This document shows positions 9,893-21,047 of a DNA stretch of 64,000 nucleotides, piece after piece. This stretch comes from Spodoptera frugiperda (Eukaryota > Arthropoda > Insecta > Lepidoptera > Noctuidae). Positions within the stretch are counted from its first letter, which is position 1, and every line of letters starts with the position of its first letter. A program made the translations under genes and the position numbers. The notes beneath the pieces are model-generated. The model was not told the origin of the DNA. It saw only the letters and a program-made list of their open reading frames with translations, and did no database searches. The stretch covers positions 186,001-250,000 of the forward strand of contig NC_064216.1 of NCBI RefSeq assembly GCF_023101765.2, read 5' to 3'.

Positions 9893-12800
9893 TCAATTTT
9901 ACTAAAGCGAAAAACTTACAGTTAAAAACCAATTTCGAAGTCGCAAATTGAAAGTCCAAACGTACTAAACCAAATTACCGCTTACCCGATTTGATATTTT
10001 GTGCCCCCCCCCCGCGCCACACCCCGCCTACCCTCGCGCGTTGATTGAGGGGAGACAGGGGACAGATGCCTTGTATTTTTTCACGCAACGTTTGAAACAA
10101 GATTGTGTTGAATATTTAAATAAATTGTAGTGAGCGTCACGGGGGGCACCACTCTGAATATTTTGAAAATAAATTTACAAAGTCTAATATTTTAGTCACT
10201 TTATGGATCCGATGCTTTTTGTGTAAGTCGTGCCACTTAAAGTCTTTTTCTCTTTTTTAAGTAAATCCCTTTCAAAGATTATCCACATTAACATAAAGAG
10301 ATAACCCCGAGCGTCTCGACTCTCGAGACAGTTCTGCCGCGGACTTACTGTAATGATACAAATCAAAACGATTTAAAGTTGTATGTGAATCGGTTCAGGA
10401 GTTTCCGAGATTGCCCTGAACAATGGAACAAAGAACAATAGTTCCTCTTTTGTCATAAACCATCACGCAGACAGAGTTTTATGACAGAAGGGGCACTTAA
10501 TGGTACCATTTCCATTAAGTTAACTATCGGCCTAGCAACACTCGGCATTAGTTCCACCGTGCCACCGATAGATGACGCGTTTTGCTATTGACATTGAACT
10601 GCCGAGAGAAATGGATTCCTTAATAGCTCGTATACGATTTGTTGCGGTCTTCAAGTTATTACTCGTGTAGGTGTGTATAGTCGCCTCCACACACACTGCT
10701 ACAGGGCGGAGGTGTTCGGTTACACGCACGCACACGGCCGCGACCCGCGGGGGCTGGGATCCCCGGAGACCACTCTCTCTCTCTACTGACATTTTTTTAC
10801 CTGATTTGGACAGTAAAGTTTAACGTCTTCTAACCTTCCGCTATGATACCATGATAAATCCGAAACAATATTACTTGGGGGCTTAAGCAGAATTTATTAC
10901 TTTTTTAACAATTTTTTTATTCAATCGTCTTGCTAAACCTTTCAACTATTAATTCGCACGTTTCGTAGAGGTAGTACATATTAATCATCATAAAACGGAT
11001 TGTTGTGTTAACAATAAAGAGGCCACATAGAGTCTCAAGGTGTACTCCTGCCATTAGTCAGCCGCTCCATCCATCACGCAGCCAAGGTGCGATCACAACA
11101 ATTAGCCAGAAGCCAAACACACGACAGGAATACTGATATTTCGCGTGTCATTATTACATCATACATTTGGCTTAACAATGGACACACTGACGATTTTTAT
11201 GAAACACCTTTTACCCCTACCGCTGGAGTCGCGGCGTGCGAGTACTGGCGGCTTGTGTCGGTGCTCGGTAACAATGTCGGAGCCGGCGGTAGGGGGCGCC
11301 TCATGCCTGGCAACAGCTACCGTTCCATGGACAATTAAAACAGTTTGCCAGTTTTTTGTCCGTCACTCGTGCGTGACTGGAATCGCTTTGTGATAATCGC
11401 AAACGATTTTAACTGAGATACGTACCGTTTTGATGCTATGTATATTATTTATTCCAGCACCAGGCACCAATTGTTATTTGTATAGTAATAAAAATACTTT
11501 TTGCAACGACTATGATTTTAAAAACGAATTTGTTTTGCTTCGATTCATTAACGTTTTTGTACTCCGATTGTCCGATAGTCTTTTTTGTTTTCAGTGGATT
11601 TTGTAACGAAACAATGTTCAAATTAGATATTATTACAGAATCGATTCATGATGTAATTAACAAAAGGGTCATTATGTAAATATATGTATAGAAAGATGAT
11701 GAGCCCAACTCGTGACACAGAAACCTTTCGCCCAACATTTTTTCGATCAGAGGGTAATGTGCATTCATAACGCGATTACCTTCCACATACTGTATACGTA
11801 TACCTGCTACATGTACATACATACATAGCACCGAATCGAACCCATTACAAGTATAGCCATAATTATAAATCGCTTAACTCCAATACGGTAATGGCCGCGA
11901 AGGATGTAATTTTGGCCGTAAATCATATGAAATAACCTCAAATGTTAGTAATTCCGAGTGTGCTGGGTGCGTGGGGTGTGTGCACAGGCCCAGGGAGGAG
12001 CAGGGGCCGGGTTGCTGGGCGCGCCGGTACTTGCTGGGTTAAAAATAAATTCTGTTTCGTTTACATTTAAATGGAATCGGAATTAGGTTAGCGAAGCTTA
12101 TTTTGTTAAAATAAAGCGAAGACCTTTTTGTTGAAGTAGGTTGCTGTTGTTGGCTGACGATATTTGGTTTATTCCAAGCTGTGCAGTGCCGGTGCGGGCC
12201 CGTGCGGGCACAGGCGGGCACAGGCGGCCGGTGTGCCACTCGTGACGTAAATAGCTTTTATTGATTTCGGTTTAGGCCTCGCGCCGCGCTCCTCTTTGTT
12301 TCACAACTTATCTAATACTGTTTAAAGACTCATTTGTTTCAACTAAAATAACGACAAACAAAACTTTCTTAGAAAAACTATAAACCAATTGGAAAATCGG
12401 TGAACAGTTTATCGTTGAAAAAAGAGGGAAAATCTTCGCCTTAGGTAACATTCTCTAAATAAAACGAATCAATAAGCACTTTTACGACTCATTCAGGGGG
12501 TGAAAGGGTCGACTTATTGCCAGTATAATCGTTTTCACCCCTTCCGTGTCGGTTCGCAATTCATTGCCAACTTTCTAGTTGTGATGCTCAGCAGAATTGC
12601 TTTCTGATTGCTTTTCTGCGCAAAATGAAACATTATTGGATAGAAATTGTTTTATTTCGAACCTCGCTGCACTATACGAGGAGCTACCGGCCATTGTGTT
12701 GCTATTATTGCTGATTTTCTACTTCTTGCTACTTTGTGTATTCAGTTTTTCAACGTTCCTAGTATTTTTATTTGCCCCGACCTTATTGATCTAACTAGTA

Positions 12801-13320
12801 CCATTAGTTTCGACTTATTTGCAGGTCAGGCAAAATATTTGTGGTTTTTCTGGGTTACTGTACTTCTACTAAGTTGTTCGAAGAATATAAGGCATGTCAT
12901 TATTAATTTTAAACAATTAGTACCTAGGTAATATGAACAGTAATCAATCGAGCTGTTTGACTAAGCTAACTGCTATCCTACACCGAGCGTGTTCGGAATA
13001 TATTTGGCGTCGCGCCAGCAGGGACATCTATCGATAAATTGACGCTAATGTTTCAATCTTCATGTCCTTTTGATTCGCTATAAATTTTAAGGTATTCCTA
13101 AACCATCGATACAAATAACTAATAATGTTAATTCTTTCATATAAAATAATAAAGACCAATACTAGTGCAAAATCTAAGTAATTAGGAGAAATTGTGAATG
13201 TGTTAATTAACAAACACCCTATACTACAGAACTACTAATAAACATGGTAACTTACAGCAAAAGTTATTAACTAACAACACCTCTGCCTATCCCTTCAAAC
13301 GGGTGCAAAAAAATTGTTTA
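9893..13320. other. Intergenic stretch with GC-rich patches
   Basis: Holds a C-homopolymer of nine (about 10004-10012), GC-rich patches at 10730-10780, 11220-11300 and 11960-12300, and a short tandem of GCGGGCACAG near 12203-12230. No exon, RNA gene or transposon end was recognised. Confidence 0.45.
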
Positions 13321-13344
13321 GAACAAAGAGTTCAGTACAAAATT

Positions 13345-13350
13345 TTATTT
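13345..13350 (-). terminator. Possible polyadenylation signal AATAAA (minus strand)
   Basis: TTTATT on the + strand reads AATAAA on the minus strand, about 470 nt past the stop codon of the putative minus-strand exons at 13816-14236. This is circumstantial, because the hexamer is common in AT-rich DNA. Confidence 0.2.
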
Positions 13351-13815
13351 TGGGCATTTCCTCCAAGTTCGTAGGAGGTGGCGCTCCGTATAGGAGGGGA
13401 CCTCAATGCCATAGGTACGACGTCACAACCACTGATTATGTCGCCTGAGCTAACGACAAATATTACATTAATTATGCCATTTTTGACAATCCCCGCGTAA
13501 CTCCACTGATACACGGCAAACAATAAGATTTGCATGTTTGGTTACATATTGCTTCCTTGTTTTAGGTTTCTTTGTTCACATTAAATAAGGAATTACGTTT
13601 ACTATTTAACGAAGAGGTATGTATGGATCCTGTTGGATTCCAATACGTGGTTTTAACTAGGGATATTATTAGATCTTTAAGCATTATCAGACTCGGGAGT
13701 TGAACCCATAATATTTCTTTCTTTGTCATATTTTCCGTCAACTTCATTAGCTCCATAGTTCCAATTTCTGTTATACTTACAATGTTCGTATTAGACGACA
13801 CTAATATACTTACTT

Positions 13816-14236
13816 TTACTCCTCCAACCGAGGAGTTTCTTCTTCTAACAGTAGATCAGCAGCTAACTGTGTCCTTTGTCTCCACTCTGCTTCAATATCC
13901 ACCATATTGATGACATCATTCATCACAATTTCGATATATTTTAATTCTACACTGCTCTGGTTTTTTAACTTATCAGAATTTGTTAAATCATTATCGTTCA
14001 TGTTTGCAGTATCTAAATTAGCGAATTCTGTGTCATGGAGTGGCTCAATGACCCACGATATGAGAATATGAGATAACCTGAATAATATATTGTTACTTAT
14101 CTAATGTTTATACTCAATAACTGCCCACTTATTGCCTTCGCTTGTGTGATTTTGTAAGATCTCATTTGATTCTTCTAGATTTTCAAGTGATTTAAGGATC
14201 TTGCTACGAGTTGGTTCTTTATTTCGATAAAGTTTA
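13816..14236 (-). CDS. Putative two-exon 3' end of an unrecognised gene
   Basis: Two minus-strand segments have good coding character. Segment 14236-14114 follows a tttacag acceptor and is open for 40 codons (begins K-L-Y-R-N-K-E-P-T-R-S-K). It ends at a possible GT donor (14113) in phase 2. Segment 14077-13816 follows an attcag acceptor, needs exactly one base to complete the preceding codon, and is open for 86 codons to a TAA (13816-13818; ends E-E-E-T-P-R-L-E-E). The implied intron is only 36 nt. An alternative donor 15 nt earlier keeps the frame and gives 51 nt. The product is hydrophilic, rich in Asp, Glu and Asn, with no domain I recognise. Upstream exons were not found. It could also be a decayed repeat. 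Confidence 0.35.
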
Positions 14237-17200
14237 CTGTAAAACAGACAGTTTATCTAAAAGGAAATGAAGTTTAATAAAGTAGAGGAAATGTTCAATT
14301 AAACAATTACTTAAGTCCCCTACTCGATACTACTGTTACTAAAAAAAAGAATGATCCAATCATAGTCGTAGTTGTTTTACTTACTCTAACAAGGTACCTA
14401 ATTGGAAAAATAAAAATGCAAGAAGTAGTTACACAACGTTTATTTAAACAAAAACTCGTTTAATTCATTAAGAGTTAAAAATAAATCCAGTTACTCACAT
14501 TTAATAAGTGCAATCATCTTGAACAATCAATTTAGCTACATACAGCGTAAATAAAAAATAAATTCATGTCAGCTTACGAGTGGCGATGCTTATCTTAATG
14601 AGACAATATTGAAGTTCAGATAAATTTAAAAGCACACAAGGCCAACATGGAGTACAAAAACATGTACATACCTAGCGTTATGTTACAATGGACATACATA
14701 TACACGTGGCTAGAGGAGACATAAACAGAAACATATTAAAATTGCTAATGAATCGTTGCCTAAACTTGGCATGAAGTATGCACGAGCGCTGAATACTGAT
14801 TACAGCAAATATTGGTGCTATGTATCAACTAAAACCCGACCAAATGGAAACGGTCGCGGCGCTAGAACAACTCTATACAAACGGAGACACACACAACATC
14901 GGCGGTACTATACAAACGTTGGAACCAATGTTCGTGATGCCGTGAACACAAAGAATATTAAACAATGTACAATTTTGTTTTGTTGTGTTTGCTCTATTTC
15001 GTATTCTAATTTAATTCTCGTTTTCATTTTAGTAGTTAACTTTTCTTTTTTTATACCTAAGTAAGTGAATGTTACTTAGTAGAACATTGAAATAAGTGAA
15101 GTGAGCCCGGAGCCTCGGCCGGGAGCATGTTGTAGGAACAGGTTGGATGTGTGAGTCGTGTGCAGTGCGGTGCTCGACCCTATTGTCCCTTTGTGTAGGG
15201 ATCGTAAGAATAAGAAGGGAATAAGGGATGTATTGTGTTGTGAACGGGAATCTTTCGCGACAGGTTGGTCGCTCTTTTAATTTCCGTTGGGTTTTATTTA
15301 ATCTTCCCTTCAACGTCCAATATTCCCTTCATCTCATTTTTTCTAAGGTTTAATCATTTTTTCCTTTTGATATAAGTAACTTATTGTTAGTTGGGTCGAC
15401 GTACAAAGGGATTATTTAGATATTTTTTGTAGCAGTAGTGATACAATACAAGTAGTTACACCTCTCGATAGATTTTATATCGAGTGGTATGTTAAATATT
15501 TTAAACCCAAAATCCTTTGTTGAAGTAAAATGATCAAAATACGTTTATTCAATGGAAGGAAACACAAGCTCATTACCGCCAGTGTTTCAACATTCTTATA
15601 AAGTTGTTTGAAGTTAGTTAAAGATAATATCCAGATTGTATAACTCATCGACAGACAGGCTTATCGGCGAGACGGTGAACACAAACATTAGTTTATTCAC
15701 GAAACTATCGATACACAATGAAACTGCACACGTTGTTAGTAATCACTCGCCTGTTCAAACAATTACATCATTGTCATTAATAAAACAAACGATAGTAACA
15801 CCGCCGCCGCCGCCGGCACATAATGAAGCGAACTCTTTACATGAACATAATATATCTGCGTAATGTGTGGTTAATGATAAACCGCGTGCGGAACCAGTTA
15901 TGATTTTATTGCCACCGCGCGCTGGGAGTTTTCCTTATTTGGAAAGCTTGCAAATTAACGTTCTTAAATGTGTGAAGAACAAACATGGGTATTATTGCAA
16001 ACAATAGCAAAACATCAAATAGGTGTTAATGATGCAAAGTGCACAAATATAGTTTAGAGTACGAAATAAGCAGACAAACAAGTTTGTGGCACAAACATAA
16101 ACAGCGACTCGACCCGTGAACTTTGATTAGATATGATTTGGCATTAACATTCGAAGCACAGAGCTACAGTCACGAACATGGGCCGGTGGTAGCTCGCTGT
16201 CAATCGTGACTCATGTCCGGCCAAGGCCGAGACGCCGGTGATGCCGGCCGGCATCGCTTGGCAACCGAGCCTCGTTTTTTCTTCATTTCTTTTTCTTCAA
16301 TTGTTTTTGTGGCTTTCCACTTATTATGTCGCAATCGTTCTGTATTCTGCACTTAATACTTCTAAGTCAATTTTTTGCACAATAACTACTTTTACTGCCG
16401 TTTTGCATTGCAAAAACGACGTTTATAACGACGCCGACGATTGTTAGAAAAAATATTGTTTTTCCATTTATGCAAAACATTTGTCGCGCGATAAGACACG
16501 CGATAATGGAGCCAATCTTATTTACATTGTACGATATTTTTTCATTTCAACACTTTTTTGTTTAAACCATTATGGAGGTAAGTTGTAAAGGAGCATTCAT
16601 TTTGAAAAACATCCCAAAATATGATTACCGATTTGGGACGGTGGTTCCAATGAAAGGTTTTTTTGTTCGCTCAAGTAATACCAAACACAGTGGTTTTTAC
16701 AAAGAGAAATTTCTAACCGGCTGATGCAACTCCATTTGAAATTGCATTATGGTTTAGAAAATAATCGAATTGTTTTATCACTGTTACTGGGGAGTTTACT
16801 GCACATATTTTGTGCTGCGCTGCGATCGAGTTGGTAAACAATTTTATTGCATTTCCTCTATAAAATGTTTTGAATGTATTTCTGTTTGTAGTAAGTTCTC
16901 ATCCTTTTTATTGTATTTCATCAGAGGCAATAAATCATTGTGCTATTGTCTGTGGCCGGCTAGCTCGTCACGTAGGCCACTATAATAGACTACATTACCT
17001 GAACTAGCGATGTGCTATATGTCATTATCTACACTTTATGTTTCACTTAAACTGTTACTTGGTGTTTATATGTTCTACTTTTCAAAAGTTAGGTAAGTAG
17101 GTAGTTCACTTGGTCGGACATTTGTGACTATAGTTACCTATCTTTGATCTAGGTAATATTATTATTTATTAGCTTTTTAGCTGTTGGCAACAAATTAATC

Positions 17201-17740
17201 ATGAGATAGTATTTGTTAGTCGATTGGAGTTCGTTGTTTATTTCACTTTATTATTTCCACATAATATTCCTACGTAGGTATTGGATACTCATTTTTACTT
17301 TTAGCTGTCATTGACTTCTCAAGATTAAAAAAAAATATGCATCTCAGAAATGTTTAATGACTAACTATCGAAAAATGCTCTTAACGTTTCAATAAAAAAT
17401 ATACAAACGTAGGTTTTTAGCAGTTGCTACCTGCTACTGCAGTGAGTTATCTTATCGACTGCAAAAGTAATTACTTACTAAATTATCGATATCGGTACAT
17501 TTTCCATTTGGTCACTTAGTCCCAACGCTCGAACTAATTTTACACAAGTGCATCGAAACAGATTCTTATTGGAATACAACATTGCACAAATCCTAAGTGT
17601 CCTAGTAATGTTTTAATAACCATTATCCATCCGACTGGGCACTTCTTACCTAACAAAACAATATTATGTTAATGTCATACAACTACAACTATACACCAAT
17701 ATTCACAATGTTACAACAATGGAAATCGTATATCTGTGTA
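14237..17740. other. Intergenic stretch upstream of the REDD1 gene
   Basis: AT-rich with a (CCG)5 run at 15801-15815, a GC-richer patch at 15100-15180 and another at 16190-16270 around a GGCAACC half X-box. A GTTGGCAAC pair lies near 17184. No exon recognised. Confidence 0.45.
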
Positions 17741-17752
17741 AAGTGTACATGT

Positions 17753-18133
17753 ACGTGATACGGCAACACTCGGCCGGTCTTACAGATTACATGGCAGATA
17801 AATACGATTTCCATAATCTACTTAACAAAGATAGTTACAACATACAACGATCTACATTCTAGTACTTTCTGAACTGCTAGAGTGACAAAGAACCCGTTAC
17901 AGTAAATGCGAGTACGTGAGGAACACAGCAGTAATACGAGCACACTTCTTATAAGATAGACCCGAGGCGTCCCACCGGTGGGAGCCGAACAAAGAAGCCG
18001 GCCGGCTTGTCGCCGCGCGCCGGCTCGGAGCGACGTGGAGACGTCCTCCACAGACCGCGGCTGGGCGCAACTGGCGCGCGGGGCCCCCTCTGCGGCCCGC
18101 GGAGTGTCCCCCCGCACCCCCGCCTCGGCCCTC
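17753..18133 (+). promoter_or_regulatory. Upstream regulatory region of REDD1 homologue
   Basis: GC content rises sharply from about 17940 to the TATA box. ACGTG cores, the minimal hypoxia-response (HIF/Sima-Tango) motif, occur at 17753-17757, 17914-17918 and 18033-18037, and the last lies in a GC-rich context about 130 bp from the start site. Scylla/Charybde and mammalian REDD1 are known hypoxia targets, which fits, but ACGTG is short and also matches other bHLH and bZIP factors. Open frames crossing this region on both strands are composition artefacts. Confidence 0.5.
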
Positions 18134-18168
18134 TATAAAACTTGCGCCGGTCCCCGGTTAACGTCAGT
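18134..18168 (+). promoter_or_regulatory. Core promoter: TATA box plus arthropod initiator
   Basis: TATAAA at 18134-18139 is followed by an arthropod initiator TCAGT at 18164-18168. The A at 18166 is 32 nt downstream of the first T of the TATA box, ideal spacing for transcription start. This places +1 near 18166 and gives a 295-nt leader to the first coding ATG if that leader is unspliced. Confidence 0.75.
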
Positions 18169-18233
18169 CCGTCACAAAGAGCGACAGGGTTGGGTGGGTC
18201 AAATAGTGAGCCGTGGGCGAGTGACGAAGCCCT

Positions 18234-18266
18234 ATGGTTACGAGATCAGATCTGATGCGGTCGTGA
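18234..18266 (+). promoter_or_regulatory. uORF of 10 codons in the 5' leader
   Basis: ATG-GTT-ACG through TCG-TGA, with a second in-frame ATG at 18255. It holds the only ATGs between the predicted start site and the coding ATG. It terminates 194 nt before the main start, far enough for reinitiation. uORFs often modulate translation of stress genes. Here this is inference. Confidence 0.55.
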
Positions 18267-18395
18267 GCTTCGGACATTTTTATCAATTTCCCATCGATCT
18301 CTGACGATAACTAGTCGCCGGTGGTGTTTAGCCGGTTTGTTCAGTGCGCATTCGCAGTACAAAAGAGACTTGTGATATTTTTCTACTAATATTAA

Positions 18396-18410
18396 GTTCC
18401 GCAGCGGAAC
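18396..18410 (+). promoter_or_regulatory. Perfect 15-nt palindrome in 5' leader
   Basis: GTTCCGC-A-GCGGAAC lies 50 nt before the start codon. It could be a dimeric DNA-binding site or, less likely because the loop is one base, an RNA stem. Confidence 0.35.
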
Positions 18411-18460
18411 GTTTTTTTGTCGTTTAAAAAGTGTACAATATAAGTAAAAATTTGGAAAAC

Positions 18461-19535
18461 ATGGAGATCCTGCCGGTCACGAATCAGTTTGTCGGATTCA
18501 ATAGTGAAAAAGGTGAGTTGACTTTCTATTCGGAGTAGCGAGGCGAGGGAGGGAAGTGGCTTTCTAACCGGCTGACTGTGTTGCTATGCGGCGCGCGCAC
18601 TGCGCTCAGCCGCCCGTCACTCTAGCTTAGTACTTACTCTGGGAGCACTAGGTCTTACCTTGCATACCAGCACATTCAGCCCCCTGTACTTAATCCAATA
18701 AGCGAGTGAGCAGCAGTGTGCACCGGCTCGGGGCCCAAACGTCAGTATCAGCTGACGTGTCAGCTGTTCCGCTGCGCCGCACTCCCTCGCCCTTGGTGCG
18801 CACTGGCTCGATACATACTTGCGTTAACTTTGTTATATTTATGCAGCTCTTTCGGATGCTGGATTTATATTAAAAATAATTGTTAAAAAACAGATGACTT
18901 ATTGAGTGATAACTAAACAGTCCAATTAGATTTTGATTAGGATTCTAATAAGTTGGTGGATAGATGTATAATGTTTGTTTTGTATTGTTATAGCTTGGAA
19001 TGGGCCTACATGGCGGGAAGCACCGGTCCCGGTGCCGACGGAGGCGGCGCTGGCTCAAAGGCTGGAGCGAGAACTCCGAGCAGCGAAAGGAGCCAGCGAG
19101 CTGGCCACCGCCGAGGTGCTAGTACCTGCCGAGCTACTGGCCAGGGCATCTCGGCAGACGCTGGCGTTGGCCGAGGGCGAGCCCTGTGGGTCCCGAGGGG
19201 CGGCGGTCATAGTGGACGTCGCGGGCAGAAGATTAGCAGCTTTCAAAATAGACCCCAACACTTTAACCACGCACGAGATACATCTACATCTGGAACACGA
19301 TGCCACGAACTGGACGAGCCTGTTGCCGCAATTCTTAAAGTAAGTTCATCTCCGGAGTGGAGCCATGTCAATCAAGTCTATTGCATTCGTTCAGTCAACT
19401 GCATAGCAACAGTGACAGCCGATGCTAACGGAGTCTCTCTTTTGTTGCAGAAACTTAACGCGAGGCGGCACCATCATCATCAGCCCCCAGTTCACGATAG
19501 AAAAGAAGAAACTGTTCAGGAGCCAGGCAGAGTGA
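18461..19535 (+). CDS. scyl/chrb: REDD1/DDIT4-family protein (Scylla/Charybde homologue)
   Basis: Join 18461-18512, 18994-19339, 19451-19535, giving 160 residues. Exon 1 encodes M-E-I-L-P-V-T-N-Q and ends in phase 1 at a GTGAGT donor. Exon 2 (acceptor tatag) gives Ala18 onward and ends in phase 2 at GTAAGT. Exon 3 (acceptor ttgcag) ends at TGA. The RTP801 C-terminal domain covers about residues 60-157, with the family's L-x-x-E-P-C-G-x-R-G motif at 76-86 and the closing K-K-K-L-F at 151-155, which matches KKKLY of REDD1. Family members are cytosolic inhibitors of TORC1, acting through TSC, induced by hypoxia, starvation and developmental signals; in Drosophila also linked to cell death and growth. 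The protein is shorter than fly (about 280-300) and human (232) relatives, lacking most of the low-complexity N-terminus. A promoter, a uORF and a long 3' UTR surround it. Whether it is the Scylla or Charybde orthologue cannot be told here. Confidence 0.92.
18513..18993 (+). other. REDD1 intron 1 (481 nt)
   Basis: GTGAGT at the 5' end and TTATAG at the 3' end. The first 270 nt is GC-rich and contains a GTTGCTATG half X-box at 18580 and the E-box/TGACGTG palindrome at 18749-18766. This suggests an intronic enhancer close to the promoter. Confidence 0.85.
18749..18766. promoter_or_regulatory. Intronic composite site: CAGCTG - TGACGTG - CAGCTG
   Basis: CAGCTGAC and its inverse GTCAGCTG flank a central GT, so two CAGCTG E-boxes overlap a TGACGTG core. 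TGACGTG is the UPRE/ATF6-XBP1-type half site and also contains ACGTG, the HIF core. Placement in intron 1 of a stress gene makes regulation plausible. It has not been demonstrated. Confidence 0.45.
19340..19450 (+). other. REDD1 intron 2 (111 nt)
   Basis: Starts GTAAGT and ends with a T-rich tract and TTGCAG. Reading through it gives the 201-codon artefactual frame seen at 18953-19558. Splicing restores the K-K-K-L-F end of the domain. Confidence 0.88.
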
Positions 19536-20600
19536 ACAGGCCTGTGATATGCGCGTGATGCGAGCGAGCCGACTGACAGCCCTCCTCGATATCTACGTAT
19601 CGTTATTTTAACAAATATCATATTATTATATATTATATTAATTATTATATATTTTTAATAAGAGAAAAAAGCACAGCGTGATATGTAACGTATAGATGTA
19701 GTATAAGCGCGCGGAAGAGCGCAGGTTTAAGTTGCCGGCCGCTGTCGCGGGCACGGTCGATAGTGATGCGAAATGCACTTTGTTATCGATAAAGTGTCGA
19801 TATTCGGTCGCTGGTCGAGCGTGCCGGCGGCGGCGGGCGTGCGTGCGCCGGCGCGCGGCGGCGAGCGTCGATCTCGCCCCCTCCCCCCTGGACGTCGGTT
19901 GTCTCGTCTGCCCACCGCTGCGCTCGCCCCCCCGCGCCGCTCGTACTTATGTTAATCATTGTATGATCATTGTTCGTATTTTGGATATTTTAATGATTGT
20001 GAGTGCTGGTTGGTCGCGTGAGTGGCGTGGCGGCGCTCGTGCGCACCCTCTGATCTCAGCCGCCGCCGCGCGTGTGATACTGATACCCTGAACGATATAG
20101 TCTTAGGTATTATTTTTTGTTTCGAGTTCGATTCTATTCTGAAGTTGCGTAGAGTTGGTATTTTCATGTATCGTATTTATTAGAGGCGGCCTCTGTAGAG
20201 GCCCGATATGTGTACGTTTTTCGTAATTGTACTAGTTTGTACATTTGTTTGTGATACTACTTTTGTAATGTATAAAAAATTATGCGAGAAAAATATTACT
20301 TTTTATGAATGTGAAAACATGAATGCAGATTTATAAATATTAGAGATGTGTATCATAGAGAGGTGAGTAGGGAGGCAGCAAGGGGCGCGGCGGGGCGGGG
20401 GCGCAGGCCGCGCGCGCGCCTTCGCCCCGCCGCCCCCGGCTGCAGGCAAAAGATCTCAGGTTATATTATTGATAGTTATTAAAAGTATTAAGTTATTTAA
20501 GTTAATATAAAATGAATTTTTTGTAAGATTATTTTCTATCGCCGCGCGAAGCTGCGTTACTTTAGTCCAGTGGGTGATACGAGATACATTGTACTCACAG
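19536..20600 (+). other. Probable 3' UTR of REDD1 homologue
   Basis: Directly after the stop codon. AU-rich blocks (19612-19665 and 20265-20345 with ATTTA-like words) alternate with very GC-rich blocks (19735-19945, 20005-20075, 20375-20450). ATTAAA at 20478-20483 and AATATAAA near 20504 are candidate poly-A signals; a canonical AATAAA follows only at 20776-20781. AU-rich elements would fit the short mRNA half-life known for REDD1 family transcripts. The exact end is uncertain, and the GC-rich blocks could instead belong to a neighbouring CpG island. Confidence 0.5.
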
Positions 20601-21026
20601 TACAATACAATTGACGATATGTTCATATTGCAGATTGCATTTTCTTCATCCAGTGTAATTACTACATTAAATGTAAATCAATAGACTAACCGTTTTTAAA
20701 CGAAATCTAAATGTTTGTAGGGTCCAGTGTTTTAAACGCACAATATCATAGTACTAGAGTTCACTTTCATCGATAAATAAAAAGATTTTAAAAAGCTACA
20801 AAAACATTTTACTTCTAAACTTGAAATGTCGACATATACAAAAACTAACAATAATAATAAATGTATCAATTGTTTATAATTGATATTTATTTGATAGACC
20901 GTAAAAGAAAATGTAGAAATATTGAAGAAAAAAAAAATACATAGTTTCAAAATGGAAAGCTGTTGTTTCAATACCCAACCCTCTCCCGCAATATAAGGTG
21001 AAAACTACCCAACGACACACAATGGT

Positions 21027-21047
21027 CACACACACACACACACACAA
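21027..21047 (+). repeat. (CA)n microsatellite
   Basis: About ten CA units. Confidence 0.9.

Noticed and set aside
13562..13801. 79-codon minus-strand frame beyond the stop of the putative 13.8-14.2 kb exons
   Set aside because: Contains a GGGTTCAACTCCC B-box-like word suggesting a tRNA-derived repeat. No continuity with the upstream frame.
17978..18304. 108-codon + frame and 99-codon minus frame near 17.8-18.3 kb
   Set aside because: Both lie in the GC-rich promoter and leader, where stop codons are rare by composition. No domain.
18953..19558. 201-codon + strand frame across REDD1 exon 2, intron 2 and exon 3
   Set aside because: It is in a shifted frame. The true product uses the other frame in exon 2 and splices out 19340-19450, restoring the conserved domain end.
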